Origin: an uncultured Micavibrio sp.
Lineage (GTDB): Bacteria > Pseudomonadota > Alphaproteobacteria > Micavibrionales > UBA1664
Reading direction: 5' to 3'
Assembly (NCBI GenBank): GCA_937896295.1
Contig: CALBME010000128.1
Span: forward strand, 1-9,807
DNA: 9,807 bases
Shown here: positions 1 to 6,615 of the stretch, piece by piece
How the letters are laid out: each line of letters opens with the position of its first letter
How positions within the stretch are numbered: the first letter of the stretch is position 1
Made by a program: the position numbers and the translations under genes
The notes under the pieces: model-generated
Told to the model about the DNA's origin: nothing
The model's input: the letters and a program-made list of their open reading frames with translations, nothing else
Database searches by the model: none

Positions 1-564
1 GATGGGGATGAACCAGTCGTCGGAGCGCATCTGCACGCCGTCATTCTGTTCTTTGAGGAATTCGTAATGGAACGTGGCCTTGCTGTCCTTGGATTTGGTT
101 GCCCAGATCAGGGTTTCGTGTGCGTTGGTAAAACGCGTGCCGCGGAAATTCGGCATCGGGTTGGCCTTGCGCCAGATAATGTCGTTCTGGATCCAGAAAC
201 CGGCATCCTGCATGGCCGTGCCGACGCGGAAAATGTTGTGATAGCTGCCGATGACCCAGATGGCGCCGTCCTTTTTCAGGATGCGGCGCGCTTCGCGCAG
301 CCATGCGGTGGTAAAACGGTCATAGGCTTCGAAGGACTCATACTGGTCCCATGCATCGGTGACGGCATCGACATGGCTGTTATCGGGGCGGTGCAGGTCG
401 CCGCCCAGCTGCATGTTGTACGGCGGGTCCGCGAAGATCATATCGATGGAATTATCGGGGATGGACTGCATCATCGCTATGCAATCGCCTTTCAAAATCG
501 TGTCGGTGATTTTCGACACATCCAGAATATTTGGCGACGCAATTTTCAGCGCTGATGACTTCAT
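1..564 (-). CDS. ccrM: CcrM-type DNA adenine methyltransferase (GANTC), N-terminal part, cut by window edge
   Basis: Solitary, cell-cycle-regulated N6-adenine methyltransferase of the beta class, which in alphaproteobacteria methylates GANTC. The frame is open from an ATG at 564 down to base 1, giving 188 residues; Caulobacter CcrM is about 358 aa, so roughly half is present. The catalytic motif DPPYNMQLGGDL lies at residues 47-58 (canonical form DPPYNLQL), followed by RPDNSHVDAV (59-68), the strongly family-like GAIWVIGSYHNIFRVG (100-115), WRKANPMPNFRGTRF (131-145) and NAHETLIWA (147-155). The C-terminal AdoMet-binding motif (DPF-x-G-x-GTT) must lie beyond the left edge. The start is supported by a strong Shine-Dalgarno AGGGGAA about 4-6 nt upstream (569-575). 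The N-terminus is about 16 residues longer than I recall for Caulobacter. Expression is probably self-regulated through the upstream GANTC cluster. Family assignment is very secure; the GANTC specificity is inferred from the family. Confidence 0.95.
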   Translation of the reverse strand, partial: MKSSALKIASPNILDVSKITDTILKGDCIAMMQSIPDNSIDMIFADPPYNMQLGGDLHRPDNSHVDAVTDAWDQYESFEAYDRFTTAWLREARRILKKDGAIWVIGSYHNIFRVGTAMQDAGFWIQNDIIWRKANPMPNFRGTRFTNAHETLIWATKSKDSKATFHYEFLKEQNDGVQMRSDDWFIPI

Positions 565-665
565 GTACTTCCCCTGTTTTTTTGATTCGTTACCAAAGCC
601 ACAGGGTGATTCGTTCGTCAACTAAAAAAGTTAAAAGAGTCAATTGAATCAAAGAGATTCAGGTT

Positions 666-696
666 AAAAAGCTGAGTCAAATCAATGATTTGACTC
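666..696 (-). terminator. Candidate intrinsic terminator of the obgE-pepN-rnhB operon
   Basis: Read on the minus strand, the palindrome can fold as a 9-bp stem with a 5-nt loop, followed after AGC by a run of five U (670 down to 666). It begins about 26 nt past the stop codon of the last operon gene (723). The stem is AT-rich and the U-tract short, so termination may be weak. An operator role for the same bases is the alternative. Confidence 0.45.
674..696. repeat. Perfect 23-bp palindrome bounded by GANTC sites
   Basis: Arms GAGTCAAATCA (674-684) and TGATTTGACTC (686-696) are exact reverse complements around a single central base at 685. Each arm begins or ends with a GANTC site, so the palindrome presents two methylatable sites in mirror orientation. 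It could be a dimeric regulator operator for ccrM or the stem of a transcription terminator (see the overlapping terminator entry). Confidence 0.85.
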
Positions 697-722
697 GCGA
701 ATTCGGGATAAAAAATATTTCT

Positions 723-1109
723 CTAGCGGGCGGGTGGGGCGATGTATTCGCCAAGCCCGCTCCACGCACCGTTGAATTGTCCGTTCGCCCCGCGCTCGCC
801 CGCGATGAAATATGTTTGTCCGGCGGTGACGTCGTAATCGCTGTCGCAATCGCTGGTGCCGGTGACGATCCTGATGGCTTCGCCCCTGCGTACGCCCTTG
901 ATCGCGTCAATAACGCTTGTCTGGCTTACGCGTTCGCGCGTGTCCGGATCAACGCGGGTGGATATTATCCGCACCTTTGCGTTGATGCTGCGGGCTTCGG
1001 CCTTGGCGGGAAGGGCCGTAAAAAGACTCTGCCGCATGCCGCCCACCCACAGGCACGCCTGTGCCGGCATGGCAAACAGCAGAACGGCCAGCATCAGCGC
1101 AAGCCTCAT
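723..1109 (-). CDS. Small secreted protein, possibly with a TIMP/NTR-like fold
   Basis: 128 aa. Residues 1-18 form a signal peptide (MRLALMLAVLLFAMPAQA) with an AQA cleavage site, so the mature protein would start with Cys19. The lipobox is poor (Gln at -2), so I favour signal peptidase I and a periplasmic or secreted product. The mature part has alternating strands (AKVRIISTRVD, EAIRIVTG), a KG motif at 71-72, TSDCDSDYDVTAGQTYFIAG (85-104) and only two cysteines, C19 and C88, which may form a disulfide. An N-terminal cysteine, a 'KG' step and a 'C...f..Gq.Yfi' strand recall bacterial proteins of the tissue-inhibitor-of-metalloproteinase/netrin OB-fold type; this is inference from pattern only. 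Its ATG overlaps the rnhB stop (ATGA, 1106-1109), with AAGG about 8 nt upstream, so it is the last gene of the operon and probably translationally coupled. Function unknown. Confidence 0.8.
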   Translation of the reverse strand: MRLALMLAVLLFAMPAQACLWVGGMRQSLFTALPAKAEARSINAKVRIISTRVDPDTRERVSQTSVIDAIKGVRRGEAIRIVTGTSDCDSDYDVTAGQTYFIAGERGANGQFNGAWSGLGEYIAPPAR

Positions 1110-1753
1110 GCATTTTGCCTTTTCATGGCTTCAGGCAGGCGCGCGCGCACGGGCGCATACGATGTGCGGTGATGAATGCATGGCCCGTGCGTATCCAGAG
1201 CCTGCATGTGTTCCGGCGTGCCATAGCCCATGTTGTGTTCCCACCCGTATTGCGGATGGGCCGCGGCCAGTTCGCGCATCATGCGGTCGCGTGTGACCTT
1301 GGCCAGGATGGACGCGCACGCGATGGAATACGATTTGTCATCGCCGCCGATGACGGCAACGACGTTATGGTCTTCCATGCCCCGGGGCTTGTGGTTGCCG
1401 TCGACCAGAAACGTGCCGATGGAAACGGGAAACGACATGGTCATGGCATCGACGGCGCGGCACATGGCCAGGAACGACGCCTGCAGAATATTGATGCTGT
1501 CGATTTCCCCGACATCCGCGATGGCGATGCCAAAGGCGCAGTGCCGCGTGATTTCCGTGAACAACGCCTCGCGCGCAAGACCGTCCAGCTTTTTACTGTC
1601 TTTGACTTTCTTGAGCGCCGGGAATTTTTCAGGGATATGCACGCATGCTGCTACGACCGGTCCGGCCAGTGGACCGCGTCCGGCTTCGTCAATTCCGGCG
1701 ATCGGTCCGGCACCGGATGCGATATGGCGCTTTTCAATCAGGAAGCTAGGCAT
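1106..1753 (-). CDS. rnhB: Ribonuclease HII
   Basis: 215 aa, the usual size for the family. RNase HII cleaves the RNA strand of RNA-DNA hybrids and starts ribonucleotide excision repair by nicking 5' of single embedded ribonucleotides. The metal-binding catalytic set is complete: Asp22 and Glu23 in GIDEAGRGPLAGPV (20-33), Asp118 in FLVDGN (115-120) and Asp138 in IGGDDKSYSIACASILAKVTRD (135-156), with the C-terminal signature HPQYGWEHNMGYGTPEH (166-182) and HHRTSYAPV (194-202) for substrate binding. The start ATG lies inside the last codons of pepN (8-nt overlap, 1746-1753) with no clear Shine-Dalgarno, so translation probably depends on coupling to pepN. Its stop overlaps the next start. Position next to ccrM is, as far as I recall, common in alphaproteobacteria. 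Confidence 0.96.
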   Translation of the reverse strand: MPSFLIEKRHIASGAGPIAGIDEAGRGPLAGPVVAACVHIPEKFPALKKVKDSKKLDGLAREALFTEITRHCAFGIAIADVGEIDSINILQASFLAMCRAVDAMTMSFPVSIGTFLVDGNHKPRGMEDHNVVAVIGGDDKSYSIACASILAKVTRDRMMRELAAAHPQYGWEHNMGYGTPEHMQALDTHGPCIHHRTSYAPVRARLPEAMKRQNA

Positions 1754-4358
1754 TTAACGTCTTGCTCACCACTTCATACACATCCGGCGACAGATCCCCG
1801 GATTGCAGGATTCGCTCAAGCTGTGCCTTCATTTTGGCCGCAAGCGCCGGGGTGTAAGTTTTCCAGGGGCGCATCGGGGTTAACAGCCGCGCGGCCACTG
1901 CCGGGTTGATCTTGTTCAGCTTGATAACGGCGTCCGCCAGAAGAACATAACCATCACCCGACGGATCGTGAAAACCGGTCATGTTGCGCATGGCATATGA
2001 ACCCAGCAATGACCGCACGCGGTTCGGGTTGGTCCACGTAAAAGCGGGGTGGTTCATCAGCGACTGGACGTCATGCACGATACGCGTGCGCGGCGCGCCG
2101 GCCTGCAGGGAAAACCACTTGTCGATGACCAGCTGGTGGTCGTGGAACTGGTGATAGAAATTATTTATCATCTCGTCCCGCGCATGGTTATCCATCCATG
2201 CAATGGCACGCAGGGCGCCGAGACGTTCGGTCATCGTGGTGGCTGCTGCCACCTGTTCCTGCGCCAGCCTGATGCCCAGATCCGGGTCGCCCTTGGCCAG
2301 AAGTTCCAGCGCGGTATTGCGCAGCGCGCGCCGCGCAACCGCGTCTGGTGACAGGCTGAATGCGCCGCTGGTCGCGTTGTCTTTATAGAGCGCCAGCAGC
2401 TTGTCTTTCAGTGTGCTGCCGATCAGCGCCTCAAGATAAATGCGTGCCTTGTGAATGGCGGCGGGGTCCGTCGGCTGGTGCGCGGCGGCGACGATGGCAT
2501 CCTCGGGCAGGGTCAGCATGCGTTCCAGCAATGCCTTTTTCTTGTCCTTGGTCAGGTCGATCATTGCCGACAGCGCCGCGATCAGGTCGTCTTCCGGCTG
2601 CAGGGTTTTCAGGTTGCGGGCAAACGCTTTCATCATCAGCGCCTGTCCGGCGTCCCAGCGGTTGACCCCGTCGGAATCGTGGATCATGCGGAAACGCAGA
2701 TCCTCTTCCGATACGTCCATGTCCAGAATGACGGGCGCCGAAAAACCGCGGAAAAGCGACGGCACGGGCTTCGCGCCGATGTTTTCGAACACGAAGGTCT
2801 GCTCGCCCTCGCGCAGTTCGACCACGCTGTTGGCCATGTCTTCGCCATTCGGGCCGATCAGGCCGACGGCGACCGGAATATGCTGCGGCTTTTTGTTTGT
2901 CTGACCCGGCGTATCGGGCAGGGTCTGTTTTAACGTCAGGCTGTAGGATTTTTTATCCGCGTCATAGACGCCGGTGGCTTTCACCGTCGGCGTGCCGGCC
3001 TGATGATACCACAGCATGAATTGCGACAGGTCGCGGCCCGATGCGTCTTCCATGCATTTGACGAAATTCTCGCACGTCGCGGCGTCGCCGTCATGGCGGC
3101 TGAAATACAGGTCCGATGCTTCGCGGAATGTCTGCGGACCCAGCAGGGTGTGAAGCATGCGGATGACTTCGCCGCCTTTTTCATACACCGTCATGGTATA
3201 GAAGTTGGAAATCTCGATGTAATTGTCCGGGCGGACGGGATGCGCCATGGGGCCTGCGTCTTCCGGGAACTGCATGGTACGGACAAGGTTCACTTCATCG
3301 ATGCGCTCGACTTCCGCGTCGAACATGGCCTGTCCGAACTGGTTTTCGCGGAAAACCGTGAAACCTTCTTTTAGGCTGAGCTGGAACCAGTCGCGGCACG
3401 TGACGCGGTTGCCCGACCAGTTGTGAAAATATTCGTGGCCCACGATGCGCCGGATATCCAAAAATTCCTTGTCCGTCGAAAGGTCCGGGCGTGTCAGCAG
3501 GCGCGACGTGTTGAAAATGTTCAGGGACTTGTTTTCCATCGCGCCGAAATTGAAATCGCCTACGGCCACGATATTGAAGATGTTCAGATCATATTCACGG
3601 CCATAGGCTTCTTCGTCCCATCGCATCGACTGGATCAGGCTGGTCATGCCCCAGCTGGCCTGGTCGATATCCGCCGGGCGCGTGTAGATGCGAAGCGTAA
3701 CGTCGCGCCCCATCATCGTGCGGTAATGATCCTCGATATGGGCCAGCGGACCGGCCACCAGCGCGAACAGATAGGCGGGTTTCTTGAACGGGTCTTCCCA
3801 GACGGCGAAATGACGTCCTTCGGGCAGGTCGCCGCTTTCGATCAGGTTGCCATTGGCCAGCAGCACGGGCAGGGACGTCTTATCAGCCTCGATCCGCACC
3901 CTGAACGTCGTCATGACATCCGGGCGGTCCGGGTAATAGGTGATGCGGCGGAAACCTTCCGACTCGCACTGCGTGCAGTAGATGTCCGCGGATTTATAAA
4001 GACCTTCCAGCGTCGTGTTTGACTCCGGCACGATCTCGGTTTCGAAGCTCAGCGTGAACGGGCGGTCCGTGGGGCAGGGCATGACGAAACCCGCATGCGA
4101 AAGCCGGTAACGATCGGTGGAGATTTCAACCCCGTCGATCAGGATGCGGTGCACCTTCTGTCCGTGGCCGTGCAGTTCAAGGTCGGGCGCGGCGCCCGGA
4201 ATATGTTTAAGCGCATATTGTGTATGCGATGTGACAAGCGTCCGCCCTTCGAAAATCCGGAAGGTCAGGTCGATGCCGTTCACCAGATAGGGAAACGGCT
4301 CGTAATCTTTCAGGTAAGTGGTCTTGTGCGGGGCGGCGGGGGCGTTGTCTGTTCTCAT
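1746..4358 (-). CDS. pepN: Aminopeptidase N (M1 family zinc metallopeptidase)
   Basis: 870 aa, the same length as E. coli PepN. A cytosolic exopeptidase that removes N-terminal residues from peptides downstream of ATP-dependent proteases. Domains, approximately: N-terminal beta domain 1-230; thermolysin-like catalytic domain 230-440 with the substrate-binding GAMEN (272-276) and the zinc site HEYFH (308-312) followed after 18 residues by Glu331 in LKEGFTVFRE; the likely transition-state Tyr is Y392 in VYEKGGEVIRM. An Ig-like beta domain follows (about 445-550), then a long alpha-helical C-terminal domain to 870, the DUF3458 arrangement of the PepN subfamily. All ligands are intact. The ATG overlaps the obgE stop (ATGA, 4355-4358) without an obvious nearby Shine-Dalgarno, and the 3' end overlaps rnhB by 8 nt, so it sits in the middle of a coupled operon. 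Confidence 0.97.
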   Translation of the reverse strand: MRTDNAPAAPHKTTYLKDYEPFPYLVNGIDLTFRIFEGRTLVTSHTQYALKHIPGAAPDLELHGHGQKVHRILIDGVEISTDRYRLSHAGFVMPCPTDRPFTLSFETEIVPESNTTLEGLYKSADIYCTQCESEGFRRITYYPDRPDVMTTFRVRIEADKTSLPVLLANGNLIESGDLPEGRHFAVWEDPFKKPAYLFALVAGPLAHIEDHYRTMMGRDVTLRIYTRPADIDQASWGMTSLIQSMRWDEEAYGREYDLNIFNIVAVGDFNFGAMENKSLNIFNTSRLLTRPDLSTDKEFLDIRRIVGHEYFHNWSGNRVTCRDWFQLSLKEGFTVFRENQFGQAMFDAEVERIDEVNLVRTMQFPEDAGPMAHPVRPDNYIEISNFYTMTVYEKGGEVIRMLHTLLGPQTFREASDLYFSRHDGDAATCENFVKCMEDASGRDLSQFMLWYHQAGTPTVKATGVYDADKKSYSLTLKQTLPDTPGQTNKKPQHIPVAVGLIGPNGEDMANSVVELREGEQTFVFENIGAKPVPSLFRGFSAPVILDMDVSEEDLRFRMIHDSDGVNRWDAGQALMMKAFARNLKTLQPEDDLIAALSAMIDLTKDKKKALLERMLTLPEDAIVAAAHQPTDPAAIHKARIYLEALIGSTLKDKLLALYKDNATSGAFSLSPDAVARRALRNTALELLAKGDPDLGIRLAQEQVAAATTMTERLGALRAIAWMDNHARDEMINNFYHQFHDHQLVIDKWFSLQAGAPRTRIVHDVQSLMNHPAFTWTNPNRVRSLLGSYAMRNMTGFHDPSGDGYVLLADAVIKLNKINPAVAARLLTPMRPWKTYTPALAAKMKAQLERILQSGDLSPDVYEVVSKTLNA

Positions 4359-5347
4359 TTAGCAAAGATAACGTCCGCAACCTCCCGAAGCAATGTGTCC
4401 ATGCCCGTACCCGACACGGCCGACACCACATAGGGTGCCTTTTTGGTCTTTTTCTTGAAATCCTTGGCGACGTCGGCGGCCAGTTCGGGGCCCAGCGCGT
4501 CGGCCTTGTTCAGGACGACGACTTCCGGCTTGTCGTAAAGCTCTTCGCCATAGGCTTTGAGTTCCTTGCGCAGCATCTTGTATGCGCCCGCCGGATCGTC
4601 CTGGGTCATATCGACCAGGTGGATCAGCACGCCCGCGCGCTCGACATGGCCCAGAAAACGGGTACCAAGGCCGGCGCCTTCCGATGCTCCTTCGATCAGG
4701 CCGGGAATATCGGCTAGCACAAAGGTCCGTCCCGATGTCTGCACGACGCCAAGGTTGGGGTGCAGGGTGGTGAACGGGTAATCGGCAATCTTGGGCTTTG
4801 CGGCCGACACGCGCGACAGGAACGTCGACTTGCCCGCATTGGGCATGCCCAGCAGGCCCGCATGCGCGATCAGCTTCAGGCGCAGCCACAGGCCGATTTC
4901 TTCCGAACCCGGCCAGCCGGGCAGGCGCTTGCGCGGGGCCTGGTTGGTCGCGGTTTTGTAATGGGCGTTGCCGAAACCCCCATCGCCGCCTTTCAGGAAG
5001 ACGATACGCTGCCCGGGTTCGACCATGTCGTACAGGATGGTTTCCTTGTCCTCGGCCAGAATTTCGGTGCCGACGGGAATCTTGATGACCAGGTCTTTGC
5101 CCGCTTCGCCCGACCGGTTGCGGCCCATGCCATGATGCCCGTTTTCAGCGCGGAAGTGCTGGGTATAGCGGAAGTCGATCAGCGTGTTCACGTTCTCGAC
5201 GACTTCAAAGATGATGTTGCCGCCACGGCCGCCGTCGCCGCCGTCAGGGCCGCCGAACTCGACGAATTTTTCACGGTGAAAGCTGACGCACCCGGCGCCG
5301 CCGGTACCGCTTTTCACGTAAATTTTGGCTTCATCTAAAAATTTCAT
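4355..5347 (-). CDS. obgE: GTPase ObgE/CgtA
   Basis: 330 aa, the short form without a C-terminal extension. An essential GTPase associated with the 50S subunit, acting in late large-subunit assembly and linked to stress and cell-cycle control (CgtA in Caulobacter). The N-terminal Gly-rich OBG domain spans about 1-159 (KSGTGGAGCVSFHREKF, GGPDGGDGGRGGNI, FLKGGDGGFGNAHYKT). The G domain follows: G1 GMPNAGKST (167-175), switch I YPFTTLHPNLGVV (190-202), G3 DIPG (213-216), G4 NKAD (280-283), G5 SAVSGTG (309-315). The usual 'IADVGLVG' strand before G1 reads IAHAGLLG here. First gene of the operon; no clear Shine-Dalgarno precedes the ATG, although MKFLDEAKIYV is the conserved family N-terminus and fixes the start. 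Separated from rplU-rpmA by a plus-strand gene and a terminator. Confidence 0.97.
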   Translation of the reverse strand: MKFLDEAKIYVKSGTGGAGCVSFHREKFVEFGGPDGGDGGRGGNIIFEVVENVNTLIDFRYTQHFRAENGHHGMGRNRSGEAGKDLVIKIPVGTEILAEDKETILYDMVEPGQRIVFLKGGDGGFGNAHYKTATNQAPRKRLPGWPGSEEIGLWLRLKLIAHAGLLGMPNAGKSTFLSRVSAAKPKIADYPFTTLHPNLGVVQTSGRTFVLADIPGLIEGASEGAGLGTRFLGHVERAGVLIHLVDMTQDDPAGAYKMLRKELKAYGEELYDKPEVVVLNKADALGPELAADVAKDFKKKTKKAPYVVSAVSGTGMDTLLREVADVIFAK

Positions 5348-5489
5348 AGCAGCTATGTATCAGGTATGTGCGTTAAGTTCAAATAAGTGTGTTTTTAACA
5401 AGGTTTGACTGAAAGTTTTCAAAAGAGCGTCACAAGTTTTTCACACGAATCCACGATCATGATTTTCCAAGAGGGAAGCTTAAAAAGTC
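5348..5489. promoter_or_regulatory. Divergent promoter gap between obgE and the PQ-loop gene
   Basis: AT-rich 142-bp gap that must hold the promoters of the obgE operon (minus) and the PQ-loop gene (plus). A plus-strand TTGACT is at 5405-5410, but nothing resembling a -10 lies 16-18 nt downstream, and no strong minus-strand pair is visible, so no promoter is assigned. One GANTC site (GAATC) is at 5447-5451. Confidence 0.5.
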
Positions 5490-5810
5490 ATGGAATGGTT
5501 GTTCGTTAAATTATACCCCTTAGTCGCTCTGTTGTCCTTCAGCGGTTACGTACCGCAAATCATCAAACTCATCCGTGCCCGCACCCATCATGACGGGATG
5601 GCCCTGCAGACATGGCTCACCTTTGCCCTGACCAGCCTCATTTCGCTGGGCTACGGCATCTTTCACCTGAAAGACGGCCTGTTCATCGCCACGGTCAGCA
5701 CGACCCTGGTCTGCGTGGTCTCGGTGGTCAGCCTGCTGGTCTATAACCGTTATTTCCGCTTCCGTGTCCGCGAACTCTGCATCAAGACGCTGCGCACGCA
5801 CGGCCTTTAA
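5490..5810 (+). CDS. Small PQ-loop / SemiSWEET-like membrane protein
   Basis: 106 aa with three predicted membrane segments: about 6-27 (LYPLVALLSFSGYVPQIIKL), 40-60 (TWLTFALTSLISLGYGIFHL) and 63-86 (LFIATVSTTLVCVVSVVSLL). The first segment ends in SGYVPQIIKLIRART with the Pro22-Gln23 pair of the PQ-loop family, followed by a polar loop and an L-x-T-W-L-x-F helix start, the layout of a single three-helix bundle. Proteins of this type act as homodimers; SemiSWEETs carry sugars, but many bacterial members have unknown substrates. The C-terminal tail is basic (RYFRFRVRELCIKTLRTHGL), fitting a cytoplasmic end by the positive-inside rule. A GAGGGA Shine-Dalgarno lies at 5471-5476, rather far (13 nt) from the ATG. 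It stands alone on the plus strand, divergent from obgE and convergent with rpmA. Family call moderate; substrate unknown. Confidence 0.8.
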   Translation: MEWLFVKLYPLVALLSFSGYVPQIIKLIRARTHHDGMALQTWLTFALTSLISLGYGIFHLKDGLFIATVSTTLVCVVSVVSLLVYNRYFRFRVRELCIKTLRTHGL

Positions 5811-5837
5811 AAAATCATTCCCGGTAAGCGTAAAAAT

Positions 5838-5863
5838 AAAAGCCCCCTGAAACGGGGGCTTTT
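5838..5863. terminator. Bidirectional intrinsic terminator between the PQ-loop gene and rpmA
   Basis: Perfect 10-bp stem AAAAGCCCCC (5838-5847) / GGGGGCTTTT (5854-5863) with a 6-nt loop TGAAAC. On the plus strand the GC stem is followed by UUUU; on the minus strand by UUUUAUUUUUA, a better U-tract. It lies 27 nt past the PQ-loop stop and 18 nt past the rpmA stop, so it can serve both converging transcripts. Confidence 0.93.
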
Positions 5864-5881
5864 GAATTCTGTAGGGACTGA

Positions 5882-6151
<270 letters not shown>

Positions 6152-6180
6152 GATTTATCTCCTGAATTTTCTGGTGTCTC

Positions 6181-6444
6181 TTAGCCGACCGACTGGATTT
6201 CCAGCACGGTGTGGTGCTGCATGTGACCGCGCTTGCGGCGGTAGTTGTGGCGGCGCTTTTTCTTGAAAATGATGACCTTGTCGTTGCGGCCGTGGCGCAG
6301 GACCTTGGCGGTCACGCTTTTGCCGCCGAGAATATCGGTCAGATTGATGGTTTGGCCAGCTTCGTCACCGAGTTTTTCGACGGTGATCTTGTCGCCTTTT
6401 TGGACGTGGTATTGCTTCCCGCCGGTTTTGATGACTGCAAACAT
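6181..6444 (-). CDS. rplU: 50S ribosomal protein L21 (bL21), internally short
   Basis: 87 aa; binds 23S rRNA near L20 in the large subunit. The family N-terminus MFAVIKTGGKQYHVQKGDKI fixes the start at 6444, with an AAGGA Shine-Dalgarno 8-9 nt upstream; an in-frame ATG at 6504 would add 20 unrelated residues and overlaps the promoter, so it is rejected. The C-terminal rRNA-binding part is intact (SVTAKVLRHGRNDKVIIFKK, KRRHNYRRKRGH). The central segment is odd: after NLTDIL the chain goes directly to GGKSVTAKV, whereas typical L21 (E. coli 103 aa) has roughly 15 more residues there ('vGeG..v..G.P.v.gasV'). The frame is clean, so this is a shortened loop, not a break. First gene of the rplU-rpmA operon. 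Confidence 0.95.
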   Translation of the reverse strand: MFAVIKTGGKQYHVQKGDKITVEKLGDEAGQTINLTDILGGKSVTAKVLRHGRNDKVIIFKKKRRHNYRRKRGHMQHHTVLEIQSVG

Positions 6445-6615
6445 GACTGTAATCCTTGAGAATCTAATGTTTATTGGCTGGCGCGGACTATACTTATGGC
6501 CCACACAGAGTCAAGAAATTTGCGCCCAAATCTTAAAAACTTGATCAGGGCCGGGTGAATGTAGTACCAAAACAGTCCTAATAACAGGAAATTAAACATA
6601 AAAACGAGGTGTGCC
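6445..6615. promoter_or_regulatory. Divergent gap between rplU and the Nfu-like gene
   Basis: 171 bp containing the rplU promoter (separate entry) and, on the plus strand, the ribosome site of the Nfu-like gene. A plus-strand TTGATC at 6541-6546 could be a -35, but the hexamer 17 nt downstream (GTACCA) is a poor -10, so no plus-strand promoter is called. Confidence 0.45.
6487..6514 (-). promoter_or_regulatory. Sigma-70-like promoter of rplU-rpmA
   Basis: Minus-strand -35 TTGACT (6509-6514) and -10 TATAGT (6487-6492) with a 16-bp spacer, near consensus. Transcription would start near 6480, giving a leader of about 36 nt. A GANTC site (6508-6512) overlaps the -35, and another (6460-6464) lies in the leader, so methylation state or a GANTC-reading factor such as GcrA could influence the promoter (inference). 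Confidence 0.65.

Larger units (their letters stand above)
584..696 (-). promoter_or_regulatory. GANTC cluster (seven sites) in the ccrM upstream region
   Basis: Seven GANTC sequences occur in 113 bp directly upstream of ccrM, at 584-588, 608-612, 637-641, 646-650, 656-660, 674-678 and 692-696. In Caulobacter, methylation of GANTC sites in the ccrM leader reduces its transcription; a similar but larger autoregulatory array is inferred here. Possible CtrA half-sites (TTAAC on the minus strand) are at 630-634 and 663-667, one of them in the context AATT-N7-TTAAC, a partial match to TTAA-N7-TTAA. A minus-strand TTGACG (616-621) could be a -35 element, but no convincing -10 is visible, so the exact promoter is not called. 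Confidence 0.75.

Noticed and set aside
67..555. 162-codon open frame on the plus strand
   Set aside because: It lies entirely opposite the ccrM coding sequence, whose protein matches a known family residue by residue; the plus frame has no recognisable motif.
630..667. Full CtrA binding box upstream of ccrM
   Set aside because: Only TTAAC half-sites are present, and the best partner seven bases away is AATT, not TTAA; kept as a note only.
1053..1055. Lipoprotein cysteine in the small secreted protein
   Set aside because: The sequence before Cys19 is A-Q-A; Gln at -2 and Ala at -3 fit signal peptidase I better than a lipobox.
1061..1909. 282-codon open frame on the plus strand
   Set aside because: Antisense to rnhB and the pepN 3' end, both with intact catalytic motifs; its His/Arg-rich composition is typical of a shadow frame in GC-rich DNA.
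3423..4022. 199-codon open frame on the plus strand
   Set aside because: Antisense to the pepN catalytic region; no motif or ribosome site.
5405..5433. Sigma-70 promoter for the PQ-loop gene from TTGACT at 5405
   Set aside because: No acceptable -10 hexamer occurs at 16-18 nt spacing.
6445..6504. Longer rplU start at 6504
   Set aside because: The 20 extra residues do not match L21, and the start would lie upstream of the expected transcription start near 6480; MFAVIKTGGKQY with an AAGGA ribosome site at 6444 is the family start.
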